In this document: positions 49,747-59,703 of the stretch, piece after piece
How positions within the stretch are numbered: the first letter of the stretch is position 1
Layout of the letters: the number at the start of each line of letters is the position of its first letter
Assembly: GCA_024229515.1 (NCBI GenBank)
Contig: JAAESI010000310.1
Coordinates: forward strand, 1 to 64,000
DNA from: Pseudomonadota bacterium
GTDB lineage: Bacteria; Myxococcota_A; UBA796; UBA9615
Direction: 5' to 3'
Length of the DNA: 64,000 nt
Translations under genes and position numbers: made by a program
Notes under the pieces: model-generated
The model's input: the letters and a program-made list of their open reading frames with translations, nothing else
The model's database searches: none
Told to the model about the DNA's origin: nothing

Positions 49747-50741
49747 CCTCCTGGCGGTTCGCCGATCCGATCTTCTTCGGCCTGATCCCCTGCCTCGCGA
49801 TCGTCGTCTACGTGGCGCTGGTGGGGCGACGGCAGGAGCGGCTGCGCTTCAGCGACGTCGGCCTCGCCTCCGCCGCCCAGGGAGGCCGCGGGCAGCTGTT
49901 CCGGCTCATTCCGCTGGGGCTCCGCGTCTCCATGCTCTTCCTCGTCATCGTCGCCATGGCGCGGCCCCAGGGCGGCAGCAAGGGCCAGGAGGTGCTGTCC
50001 GAAGGCGTCGACATCATGCTGGTGGCCGACACGTCGGGTTCCATGGACGCGATGGACTTCACCCTCGGAGGCCAACGGGCGACCCGGCTGGAGGTGGCCA
50101 AGAAGGTCATCCGCGAGTTCGTGGCCGGCCGGGTGAACGACCGCATCGGGCTGGTCGTGTTCGGCGAAGAGGCGTTCGTGCAGTGCCCGACGACCTTGGA
50201 CTACGGGATCCTGGTGAACAGCCTCGATGCGGTGAAGCTCAAGATGGCCGGCGACGGCACCGCCATCGGGTCGGCGTTGGGGACCGCGGTGGCGAGCCTC
50301 GAACCGATGCCGGGCACCAGCAAGATCGTGATCCTGCTGACCGACGGCAAGAACACGACCGGCATCCTCGACCCCGAACAGGCCGCCCGAGCCGCCGCCA
50401 CGTACGGCATCAAGGTCTACACCATCGGGGTCGGCACGGACGGCGAAGCGCCCTTCCGAACCGGGGGACTGCGCGGCTACGTCTACCAAAAGGTGGAGAT
50501 GGACGAGCCCACCCTGAAGGCCATCGCCAAGGCCACCGGCGCCCGCTACTTCCGGGCCGACAGCTCGGAGAGCCTGGCCCAGATCTTCACGCTCATCGAC
50601 GACATGGAGAAGACGAAGGTCGAGGTCCGCGAGTGGGTGGACTACGACGAGCTCTTCCGGTCCTTCCTGCTCCCCGCCCTCCTCCTCCTCATGACCGAGC
50701 TGGTGCTTCGCGCAACCTGGCTCCGAACGCTGCCCGGGTAG
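49743..50741 (+). CDS. batA: BatA-type VWA membrane protein
   Basis: Predicted 332 residues. Two N-terminal helices and one C-terminal helix (FRSFLLPALLLLMTELVL) enclose a periplasmic VWA domain whose MIDAS begins DIMLVADTSGSMDAMD; ILLTDGKNTTG supplies the Asp of the metal site. BatA/B proteins are linked to aerotolerance and stress in Bacteroides and other bacteria. ATGA overlap with the preceding gene. Confidence 0.9.
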   Translation: MTSWRFADPIFFGLIPCLAIVVYVALVGRRQERLRFSDVGLASAAQGGRGQLFRLIPLGLRVSMLFLVIVAMARPQGGSKGQEVLSEGVDIMLVADTSGSMDAMDFTLGGQRATRLEVAKKVIREFVAGRVNDRIGLVVFGEEAFVQCPTTLDYGILVNSLDAVKLKMAGDGTAIGSALGTAVASLEPMPGTSKIVILLTDGKNTTGILDPEQAARAAATYGIKVYTIGVGTDGEAPFRTGGLRGYVYQKVEMDEPTLKAIAKATGARYFRADSSESLAQIFTLIDDMEKTKVEVREWVDYDELFRSFLLPALLLLMTELVLRATWLRTLPG

Positions 50742-50750
50742 AGTTCCGCG

Positions 50751-52727
50751 ATGCATTTCTCCAACCCGTCCTGGCTCTGGTTGCTGTGGCTTCTGCCGCT
50801 GCTGCTGCTGCTGTCGGGGATCGCGGCAGCCAGACGCCGCGCGGCGATGAACGCGTTCGCCGAGGAGCGCTTCGTGCGGTGGCTGCTGCCCACCCGCTCG
50901 ACCTCCCGGCAGGTGGTCCGCGGACTGCTCCTGCTGGGCGCCCTCGCCTGCCTCGTGGGTGGCCTCGCCGGTCCGCGCTGGGGCTTCGAGTGGGAAGACG
51001 TCGAGCGTCGCGGGGTCGACATCGTCGTCGCCCTGGACCTGTCCCGGTCGATGCTCGCCGAGGACATCGCCCCCAACCGCCTCGCCGCCGCCAAGCGGGA
51101 GCTGACGGACCTGATCGAGTTGCTGGAGGGCGACCGCCTGGGCCTCGTCGTCTTCGCCGGCACCGCCTTCACGCAGGTCCCGCTGACCCTGGACTACGGC
51201 ACCTTCGGCGCGTTCCTGGACCAGATGGACCCCAACTGGGTGCCCGTCGGCGGCACCGATCTGGGCGCCGCCGTGGATCAGGCGGTGGACACGTTCGTCG
51301 CTCGCGACCGCAGCTCCCGCGCCGTCATCCTCATCACCGACGGCGAGGACCACGGGGGTGAGCTCGCGGCCGCCGCGGAGCGGGCCAAGGCCGAAGGCGT
51401 GCACGTGTTCGTGGTCGGCATCGGAAAGCCCGAGGGGGTGCCCGTACCGGACGGCGTGGGCGGCTTCATCAAGGACAAGGGCAAGGTCGTGCTGAGCAAG
51501 CTGGACGAGCCCGCGCTCAAGGAGCTCGCCCTGACCACCGGCGGCAGCTACGCCCGGTCCGTCCAGGGGATGGCCGACCTGGAGAGCATCTACCGCGACG
51601 ACATCAAGGCCAGCCTGGAAGCGCGGGCGCTGACCTCGTCCCGCCAGAAGCGGTGGGAAGAGCGGTTCCAGTGGCTGCTCCTGCCGGGCCTGTTCCTGCT
51701 CCTGCTGGAGCCCCTGCTGGGTCCCCGTCGACGCGGCCCCGGCCTCGCCCCCGCCGCCCTCGCCGGCGCGTTGGTGCTGACGGCCGCCCCTCCCGCGCAG
51801 GCCGGAGTGTTCGGGCCTGACCCTGTGCGGGACGGCTACGCATCCTTCGAGGACGCCGAGTTCGGCGCCGCCCTGGACCACTGGACGACCGCCCAGACCG
51901 CCGCCCCCAACGACCGCACCCTCGACTACAACATCGGCCACGCCCACTACCGCCTCGGCGACTTCGCGGCCGCCGAGCAGGCCTTCCGGGCAGCCACCAC
52001 GTCGGCCGATCGTGACCTCGCCTCAGCCGCCTGGTACGGCGTCGGCAACAGCCTCGTGCAGACGGGCAAGTACCTGGACGCCATCGAGGCCTACGACGCC
52101 ACCCTCGAGATCCACGAGGACGACGAGGACGCCCTCGTGAACCGCGACATCGCCCGCCAGCGCTACGAAAAGCTGATGGAGCAGGCGCAGCACGACCAGG
52201 ACCAGCGGGAGGAGAACCCGCCGCAGGAGCAGCAGGACGACGCCCAGGCGGAGAACCCGGAGCCCGGCGAAGAGGGCCAGGACGGCGAGCAGGAGCAGGA
52301 GCAGGAGCAGCAGCAGGGCCAGGGCAAGTCCGAGCAGGACCCGCCGGAGTCCGGCGGCGACAGCAAGGACCAGCAGTCCGGCGAGGAAGAGCGCGAGGAC
52401 CAGGACTCCGGCAGCGACGACGGCCAGGCCGAAGACAAGCCGCCCGAGTCCAGCGAGCAGGAGATGATGGGGGGCGCCGCCGAGGCCGCCGAGGTCGACC
52501 GCAACGCCGAGGCCGAAGAGGACGGCAAGTCCGGCGAGGTGTCGCACAACACCGTCGAAGATCCCGACTCGGACGACCGCCCCACGGATGTGATCGAGGG
52601 GGCGCTCAGCGACGAGGAGGCCGAGACCCTGCTCCGCGCGCTCGCCGCCGACCAGGCCTCCCGCCGGGCCGAGCGAACCCGCCGCGAGGCCGCCCGCGGA
52701 CGCCGCGCCGCGGCGAAGGACTGGTAA
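50751..52727 (+). CDS. BatB-BatC fusion: VWA protein with TPR and acidic tail
   Basis: Predicted 658 residues. Residues 1-~330 are BatB: two helices, VWA with MIDAS VALDLSRSMLAEDI and ILITDGEDHGGE, and a C-terminal helix. A further helix leads to a BatC-like part (~365-480) with TPR repeats (LDYNIGHAHYRLGDFAAAEQAF, AWYGVGNSLVQTGKYLDAIEAYDATLE). The last ~170 residues are a Gln/Glu/Asp-rich low-complexity tail, then a short basic end (RRAERTRREAARGRRAAAKDW). BatB and BatC are separate genes in many genomes; the fusion implies they act as one unit. ATG 50751; batD starts on the last base of the stop (TAATG). Confidence 0.88.
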   Translation: MHFSNPSWLWLLWLLPLLLLLSGIAAARRRAAMNAFAEERFVRWLLPTRSTSRQVVRGLLLLGALACLVGGLAGPRWGFEWEDVERRGVDIVVALDLSRSMLAEDIAPNRLAAAKRELTDLIELLEGDRLGLVVFAGTAFTQVPLTLDYGTFGAFLDQMDPNWVPVGGTDLGAAVDQAVDTFVARDRSSRAVILITDGEDHGGELAAAAERAKAEGVHVFVVGIGKPEGVPVPDGVGGFIKDKGKVVLSKLDEPALKELALTTGGSYARSVQGMADLESIYRDDIKASLEARALTSSRQKRWEERFQWLLLPGLFLLLLEPLLGPRRRGPGLAPAALAGALVLTAAPPAQAGVFGPDPVRDGYASFEDAEFGAALDHWTTAQTAAPNDRTLDYNIGHAHYRLGDFAAAEQAFRAATTSADRDLASAAWYGVGNSLVQTGKYLDAIEAYDATLEIHEDDEDALVNRDIARQRYEKLMEQAQHDQDQREENPPQEQQDDAQAENPEPGEEGQDGEQEQEQEQQQGQGKSEQDPPESGGDSKDQQSGEEEREDQDSGSDDGQAEDKPPESSEQEMMGGAAEAAEVDRNAEAEEDGKSGEVSHNTVEDPDSDDRPTDVIEGALSDEEAETLLRALAADQASRRAERTRREAARGRRAAAKDW

Positions 52728-54496
52728 TGCGCCGCGTCTTCCTCATCGCGGTGCTCGCCGTGTCCCTGCTTCCGACGGCCACCCTCGCAGGCACGCTCGG
52801 GATGACCGTGGATAGCAAGGATCTGGAGGTCGGGCAGACGACCCAGGTGCACATCACGGTGCGGGGCGGGAGCGCCGGCCGGCCGGTGATCAGCGCCCCC
52901 GCGGGGCTGGAACTGGTGCAGCTGGGGGTCGACAAGGACAAGGGGGTCGAGCGCGGCCGCCTCACCATCACCCACGCCTACACCTACACGCTCACGGCGA
53001 CGCAGCCGGGCACCTACACCTTCGGCCCCGCCCGCTGCGACATCGACGGCCAGAACAAGACCAGCGCCACCCACACCATCACGGTCACGGAGGGCACGGG
53101 CCGACGCAGCTCGGGGCGCACCCGCAACCCGACCCGGCGCAGCTCCCGAGGCGAGGGCGCCACCGGGGCCCCCGCCGCCGGCCAGCGCGGGGGCGACTAC
53201 TACGCCATCGCCACCACCAGCGACGATCGGCCCTACGTGGGCGAGTCCATCACCTACGACGTGGAGATCGGTTCGTTCCTCCGCACCCTCGGCAAGACCT
53301 CGTGGGAGCAGCCCACCTTCTCCCCGCTGTCGAGCGAGCCGGGGGTCGACCCCGCGCAGGAGGAGCGCCAGGAGATCCTCGACGGCCGTCGGTACCGCGT
53401 GAACACCATCCGCCTGCCGCTGTTCGCCATCGAGGACGGCACCGTCGAGATCGACCCGGCGAAGTTCACGATGACGGTGATGCGTCGCGGCTCCGGCGCG
53501 ATCAACGTGGGCCAGGAGGTCTCGTTCGAGGCCAACGGGCTGCGCGTGCGCGTCCGTCCGCTCCCTCGCGAGGGTCGGCCCACCGGGTTCGGAGGGGCCG
53601 TCGGCCGATTCGGGGTCGAGGCGAGCCTGGACCAGAGCAACCTCGTCACGGGCGGCACCGCCACCCTGACGGTGCGCGTCGTGGGCGCCGGCTCGCTGCG
53701 GGGGCAGGAGCTGAACATCCGCCTCCCCGACTCGGTCAAGGTGTACGACGAGCAGCCCGACACTCGCGGCATCATCACCGGCGACGGCCTCAAGACCGAG
53801 GTCATCTACCGCAAGACGCTCGTCCCCCTGCAGCCCGGCACCTTCGAGATCGAGCGCATCGAGCTGCCGTTCTTCGACCCCGACGAGGGCGCCTACCGCA
53901 CCGCCCGAAGCCAGGCGCTGAAGCTGACCGTCACCGGCGAGCCCGTGGTCGACGCCGCCGTGGTCGCGCGGTCGGCCGAGCTGACCTCCGCCAAGGAAGC
54001 GGTCGAGGTGCTCGGCACCGACATCCTCCCCCTGCACACCGGCGGCCGCATGCTCGGAGACGCCCGGCTTCGCCTCACCTCCCCCCTGGTCCTGGGGCTG
54101 CTGCTGCTGCCGTTGCTCGGCTTCGGGGGCATCGCCGCCAAGGCCGGAGGCCAGCGCTTCGCGGGGACCGAGGGAGGCCGCAAGCGCGCTCGCGGCAAGG
54201 CCGGCAAGGAGGCCCGCACGGCCGCCCGCCGAGCCGCCAAGGACGACGATGGAGGCGCGGCGGAGGAAGCCTTGAGGGACTACCTGTCCGCTCGCCTGAA
54301 GCGCTCCGGTGCAGCGCTGTCCGCCACCGACGGGCCCGACGTGGTCCGAGCCGCAGGCGCCCCCGACGACCTCGCCGACCACCTCGGACGCATCCTCGAG
54401 CGGGGCGAAGCCATCCGCTACGGCGGCGCCTCGGCGCGGGGTTTCGCCTCGACCATCGCCGACTGGATCGACGACGCGGATCGGAGCTGGAAGTGA
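52727..54496 (+). CDS. batD: BatD family protein
   Basis: Predicted 589 residues. Signal peptide ending TLAG; extended periplasmic beta domains beginning TVDSKDLEVGQTTQVHITV and containing RPYVGESITYDVEI and VTGGTATLTVRVVGAGSL, the oxygen-tolerance BatD pattern. A Ser/Arg/Gly linker near 125-150 splits two domains. A membrane helix (~448-468, LVLGLLLLPLLGFGGIAA) precedes a basic cytoplasmic tail with a helical domain (AEEALRDYLSARLKRSGAAL). Final gene batE overlaps by four bases (GTGA). Confidence 0.88.
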   Translation: MRRVFLIAVLAVSLLPTATLAGTLGMTVDSKDLEVGQTTQVHITVRGGSAGRPVISAPAGLELVQLGVDKDKGVERGRLTITHAYTYTLTATQPGTYTFGPARCDIDGQNKTSATHTITVTEGTGRRSSGRTRNPTRRSSRGEGATGAPAAGQRGGDYYAIATTSDDRPYVGESITYDVEIGSFLRTLGKTSWEQPTFSPLSSEPGVDPAQEERQEILDGRRYRVNTIRLPLFAIEDGTVEIDPAKFTMTVMRRGSGAINVGQEVSFEANGLRVRVRPLPREGRPTGFGGAVGRFGVEASLDQSNLVTGGTATLTVRVVGAGSLRGQELNIRLPDSVKVYDEQPDTRGIITGDGLKTEVIYRKTLVPLQPGTFEIERIELPFFDPDEGAYRTARSQALKLTVTGEPVVDAAVVARSAELTSAKEAVEVLGTDILPLHTGGRMLGDARLRLTSPLVLGLLLLPLLGFGGIAAKAGGQRFAGTEGGRKRARGKAGKEARTAARRAAKDDDGGAAEEALRDYLSARLKRSGAALSATDGPDVVRAAGAPDDLADHLGRILERGEAIRYGGASARGFASTIADWIDDADRSWK

Positions 54497-55233
54497 TCCG
54501 CGCCGCCACCCTCGTCGGGACCCTGCTCCTGCTCGCGACGCCCGCCGCGGCGCAGTCCTTCGACTGCCCCACGCTGTACGACGAGGGCGACTACGCCGCC
54601 GCCGCCGACTGCTTCGAGGCGCTCGCGGACCAGGGCAACGGCAACGGCCACCTCTTCTACAACCTGGGCAACGCCCGCTACCGCGAGGGCTCCCTCGGCG
54701 AGGCGATCCTCGGCTGGCGCAAGGCCGCGCTCTACCTCCCCCGGGACGGCGACCTGAAGGCCAACCTCAAGCGGGGTCGGGACCTCGCCAAGGACGATCT
54801 CGCCCCGCCCGGCGAACGCGAAGCGCTCGCCCGCACCCTGCTGGGCCCCTACGACGCGCTCTCCGCCTCGGAGCTCCTGCTGGTCGGCGCCGTCGCCTGG
54901 GCCCTGCTCCTGATTCTCGGGGCGATTCGTTTCACGCGGCCGCTGCCAGGGTGGGGAGCGGGGGCCGCCCTGCTCGGTTTTGTGGTGCTGTTCGGCCTGG
55001 GTGGGTGGTCGGTCCGGTCCTACACGATCAGCCAGCATCCAGACGCCGTCGTCCTGGCCGAGGAGGTGACCCTCCGCTCCGGTCGTGACGTGCTCAGCAC
55101 GGACCTCGCGCGCCTCCACGAGGGGGCCGAAGTGAGGGTCGTGGAGGTCAGCGACGGGTGGGTGCAGGTCGCCCTGTCGACGGGCCCCCGAGGCTGGCTG
55201 AGCGCCGGCGCCGTGGGCCTCGTGCAGTGGTGA
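54493..55233 (+). CDS. batE: BatE-like TPR/SH3 protein
   Basis: Predicted 246 residues. Signal peptide ending AAA-Q, TPR-type segment (YDEGDYAAAADCFEALADQ, FYNLGNARYREGSLGEAILGWRKA), two membrane helices (~135-185), and a C-terminal bacterial SH3-like domain (VTLRSGRDVLSTDLARLHEGAEVRVVEV, GWVQVAL). This is the BatE layout. GTG start within batD's stop. It closes the operon; the next gene has its own ribosome site after 31 bases. Confidence 0.82.
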   Translation: MIRAATLVGTLLLLATPAAAQSFDCPTLYDEGDYAAAADCFEALADQGNGNGHLFYNLGNARYREGSLGEAILGWRKAALYLPRDGDLKANLKRGRDLAKDDLAPPGEREALARTLLGPYDALSASELLLVGAVAWALLLILGAIRFTRPLPGWGAGAALLGFVVLFGLGGWSVRSYTISQHPDAVVLAEEVTLRSGRDVLSTDLARLHEGAEVRVVEVSDGWVQVALSTGPRGWLSAGAVGLVQW

Positions 55234-55264
55234 GTGGTATAGACAACGGAGAATGAGGGACCTC

Positions 55265-55915
55265 ATGAACGCTCGAATTGCTGCCGTCTGCGCCGTCACC
55301 CTCGGCCTGTTGCTCTCGTCCGTCGCCTTCGGCGCGGACTACAACCCGCGCAAGATCAAGAAGTGGCCGGACGCCGACAAGATGCTGGCCCGCGTCTTCG
55401 ACTCGTGGATGACCCAGGAGGAGATGGACATCTTCCTCGGCCTCGAGTCCACCGAGGAACGCGAAGGCTTCCTCAAGGAGGCCGGCTACTGGCACCTGTG
55501 GGAGGACATCGAGGACGAGATGCGTCCCAACGTCATCGCCGGCGAGGTCGTCCGCGGCATGAACAAGGACGAGGTCTTCATGTGCTGGGACAAGCCCGCG
55601 AAGATCCGGAAGGACTTCAAGAAGGAGGCCTACATCGACGTGCTGAACTACGAGTTCGAGCGCGATCGGAAGGGCAAGGAGTTCCTCCTGAAGGACAACA
55701 GCCAGACCGCGTACAAGAACGAGATCTTCACGCGCTACGTCTACATGCACAACGGCCTCGTCTTCAGCATCGTCAACGCCGGCGAAGAGGAGAACGTCAT
55801 GGACGAGCTCCCCGTCGAAGACGCCCCCGAGCCGACCCCCGAGCCCGAGCCCGAGCCCGAGCCTGAAGAGGGCGCCGAGGACAGCGAATCTCCGGCGGAC
55901 GACGCGTCGGAGTAA
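55265..55915 (+). CDS. Secreted protein with BamE/SmpA-like segment and acidic tail
   Basis: Predicted 216 residues. Signal peptide MNARIAAVCAVTLGLLLSSVAFG. Residues ~90-170 contain GEVVRGMNKDEVFMCWDKP ... YVYMHNGLVFSIVNAG, which resembles the GMTxxEV...GxP and C-terminal strand motifs of BamE/SmpA-like domains; this is a weak, by-eye match. A Pro/Glu repeat (PEPEPEPEPE) and acidic tail end the protein. ATG 55265 has AGGGA five bases upstream; an ATG at 55253 has GGAGA too close to be useful. Possibly still read with the Bat operon. Confidence 0.6.
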   Translation: MNARIAAVCAVTLGLLLSSVAFGADYNPRKIKKWPDADKMLARVFDSWMTQEEMDIFLGLESTEEREGFLKEAGYWHLWEDIEDEMRPNVIAGEVVRGMNKDEVFMCWDKPAKIRKDFKKEAYIDVLNYEFERDRKGKEFLLKDNSQTAYKNEIFTRYVYMHNGLVFSIVNAGEEENVMDELPVEDAPEPTPEPEPEPEPEEGAEDSESPADDASE

Positions 55916-55926
55916 CATGCACGCAA

Positions 55927-57621
<1,695 letters not shown>

Positions 57622-57629
57622 GGCGCCCG

Positions 57630-57646
57630 CGCCGGCTCAGCCGGCG
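57630..57646. terminator. Small palindrome between convergent genes
   Basis: CGCCGGCTCAGCCGGCG, a near-perfect palindrome overlapping the stop codon of the minus-strand lipoprotein. A six-base stem with a five-base loop is possible, without a T-tract on either strand, so terminator function is weakly supported. Confidence 0.3.
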
Positions 57647-59619
57647 AGCACGACCAGGACCAGCTCCCACTCCGCCAGCACGGACACGCCATCGCCCAGG
57701 ACCTGCATCGGGAAGATGAAGACCTGGTCGGACGTCGTCTGCGGCACGCCGGGGAACAGCGTCACCTCGAACGTGACCTCCGTGCCGACGGGGACGTCGG
57801 CGTACTCGGTCGGCGAGATCTCGGTGACGAAGTCGTACGGGTCGTCGACCACCTCGAGGGTGAGGTCGAACTGCCCGCCGTTGGACAAGGCCTCGATGCC
57901 GTCGATGACGAACGTGACCGTAGCGCTGCTGCTGCCCTGGAATACCAGCGGGTCGGGGCTGCCGTTGCCGTCCAGGTCGGCCAGCGAGCCGGTGGCGTTG
58001 GCGAGGTTGTTCATCTGCCCGATGGGGTCGGACGTGGTGCCGACGCCGATGAGCTTGCCGCCGATGTCGTTGAACGCCGAGGCGACGTCACTGCTGCCGG
58101 CGGGGTCGCTGCAGGCGGGCGGAACGGGGTCGCCGATGTCGGGGTCGCGCAGCGGCGCGTCCGTGGCGTAGACCACGATCGGCACCGAGCCCTCGCGGAA
58201 GCCGACGCCGCCGATGTCACCGGGCAGACCGGCGTTGTAGATGCCGCTGACATTGCCCGCGAAGGCGTCCTGGTCCGGGCCCGAGGCGACCGCGATGAAG
58301 GGCGGCACGTCGGTCGTGGAGTCCATGTTGTTGTCGCAGTCCTGGTCGTAGCCGCGGCCGGTGGCGGTCTGGAACAGCGCCTCCATGCCGGACTCGGTCC
58401 AGTCGTAGCCGCTGCGCGTCGACAGGCCCGCCAGCGCGCCCTGCACCGACGAGGTGTTGGTCGTGATCTGCTGGTGCATGCGGAACGGCAGGTCGCCGTA
58501 GCCCGAGTCGCCGAAGTCGGAGTACGAGAAGTCGTCGTACTCGGCCACGCCGAACGCGAGGTTCGGAATCGTGATGGTGCTGACGACGCTGCTGAAGTTG
58601 CTCGTCATCGTGTTCAGCACGCCGCTCATGGAGCAGGTCGTATCCAGCACGAACATCACGTCCGCCTGGATGATCTCCGGGGTGAAGGGCACCGTCAGGG
58701 TGGTGTTCACGCGGGGGCTCAACTCGGCGTAGTAGCCGTCGATGACCGAGCCCGGGTCCAGCGGATCGGTGCCCGCCTCCAGCTCGGCGAGGTCGGTGAA
58801 GCCGTCGCCGTCGGAGTCGCGCTCGTTGGGGTCGGTGCCGTGCAGCGGCTCCTCGTTGTCCATGACGCCGTCGTTGTCCGAGTCGGCGTCCTCGAAGTCG
58901 TAGAAGCCGTCGCCGTCGCTGTCGGTCGGGTTCTCGGGATCGTCGACCTCGTTGGCGTCGGGGATGCCGTCGTTGTCCGAGTCGAGGTCCTGCGAGCTGG
59001 GGATGCCGTCCCCGTCCGGGTCGTCGCCGCCCTCGATCGCGTCGGGGATGCCGTCGCCGTCGCTGTCGTCGTCCATGTAGTCGGGGGTGCCGTCGCCGTC
59101 GGTGTCCTGCGGCTGCAGCGGGTTGCCGCCGATCTCGTCCTCGTCGGGGATGTCGTCGCCGTCGTTGTCGGTGTCGGAGCTGTCGACGATGCCGTCGCCG
59201 TCGGTGTCGCTGTCGCCTTCGGCCTCGTCCGAGATGCCGTTGTCGTCCGAGTCGAGGTCCAGGAAGTCGGGGGTGCCGTCGCCGTCGGTGTCCACCGGTG
59301 GAGTGGTGGTGTCGTCGTCGCCCGCCTCGTCCGCGTCGGACACGCCGTCACCGTCGCTGTCGGTGTCCTGCGAGTTGGGGGTGCCGTCGCCGTCGGGGTC
59401 ACCGCTGCCCTCGTCGGAATCAGCGATGGTGTCGCCATCGGCGTCGGGGAGCGCGTCGTCGTCGTCGCCGTCGTCGTCGTCGCCGAACGGATCGCTGTCG
59501 TCGTCGTCACTGCCCCCACCGCCGCCGCGTGAGCCCCACTGGGTTCCGAGGCAGCTGGTCAGCAGACCCAGCGCAGCGAACATGGCGATCAACGAGAGGA
59601 GGCGGGTCGGGAGGCGCAT
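57637..59619 (-). CDS. Lipoprotein with TSP3 repeats and VWA domain
   Basis: Predicted 660 residues. Lipobox LLTS-C23, then an Asp-rich stretch and about ten TSP3 repeats (~60-290). Residues ~315-560 are an integrin-beta-like VWA domain with metal-site motif VMFVLDTTCSMSGVL and a Myxococcota-style segment YDWTESGMEALFQTATG. The C-terminal ~90 residues are beta-rich (FDLTLEVVDDPYDFVTEI). Expected on the outer membrane, binding a partner through a divalent ion. ATG 59619; TAGCGT (59631-59626 on the minus strand) six bases upstream hints at a leaderless message. Confidence 0.85.
   Translation of the reverse strand: MRLPTRLLSLIAMFAALGLLTSCLGTQWGSRGGGGGSDDDDSDPFGDDDDGDDDDALPDADGDTIADSDEGSGDPDGDGTPNSQDTDSDGDGVSDADEAGDDDTTTPPVDTDGDGTPDFLDLDSDDNGISDEAEGDSDTDGDGIVDSSDTDNDGDDIPDEDEIGGNPLQPQDTDGDGTPDYMDDDSDGDGIPDAIEGGDDPDGDGIPSSQDLDSDNDGIPDANEVDDPENPTDSDGDGFYDFEDADSDNDGVMDNEEPLHGTDPNERDSDGDGFTDLAELEAGTDPLDPGSVIDGYYAELSPRVNTTLTVPFTPEIIQADVMFVLDTTCSMSGVLNTMTSNFSSVVSTITIPNLAFGVAEYDDFSYSDFGDSGYGDLPFRMHQQITTNTSSVQGALAGLSTRSGYDWTESGMEALFQTATGRGYDQDCDNNMDSTTDVPPFIAVASGPDQDAFAGNVSGIYNAGLPGDIGGVGFREGSVPIVVYATDAPLRDPDIGDPVPPACSDPAGSSDVASAFNDIGGKLIGVGTTSDPIGQMNNLANATGSLADLDGNGSPDPLVFQGSSSATVTFVIDGIEALSNGGQFDLTLEVVDDPYDFVTEISPTEYADVPVGTEVTFEVTLFPGVPQTTSDQVFIFPMQVLGDGVSVLAEWELVLVVLAG
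58740..59430 (-). repeat. DNA encoding TSP3 repeats of the VWA lipoprotein
   Basis: Same GCCGTCGCCGTCGGTGTC-type words as the array at 430-1250, reading DxDxDGxxD on the minus strand. Imperfect period; the shared words could allow recombination between the two loci. Confidence 0.75.
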
Positions 59620-59703
59620 AGCCGTACGCTACGCGCGCGCGGGGAACAGGGCAATCGTGGCTTTTGTGCCCGCTTGTAACGGCGAGGCGCGACGAACGCA
59701 TCC

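Noticed and set aside
49635..54382. Long minus-strand open frames (about 770 and 739 codons) across the Bat genes
   Set aside because: High-GC antisense frames opposite batA, batB-batC and batD; no recognisable domain and composition typical of shadows.
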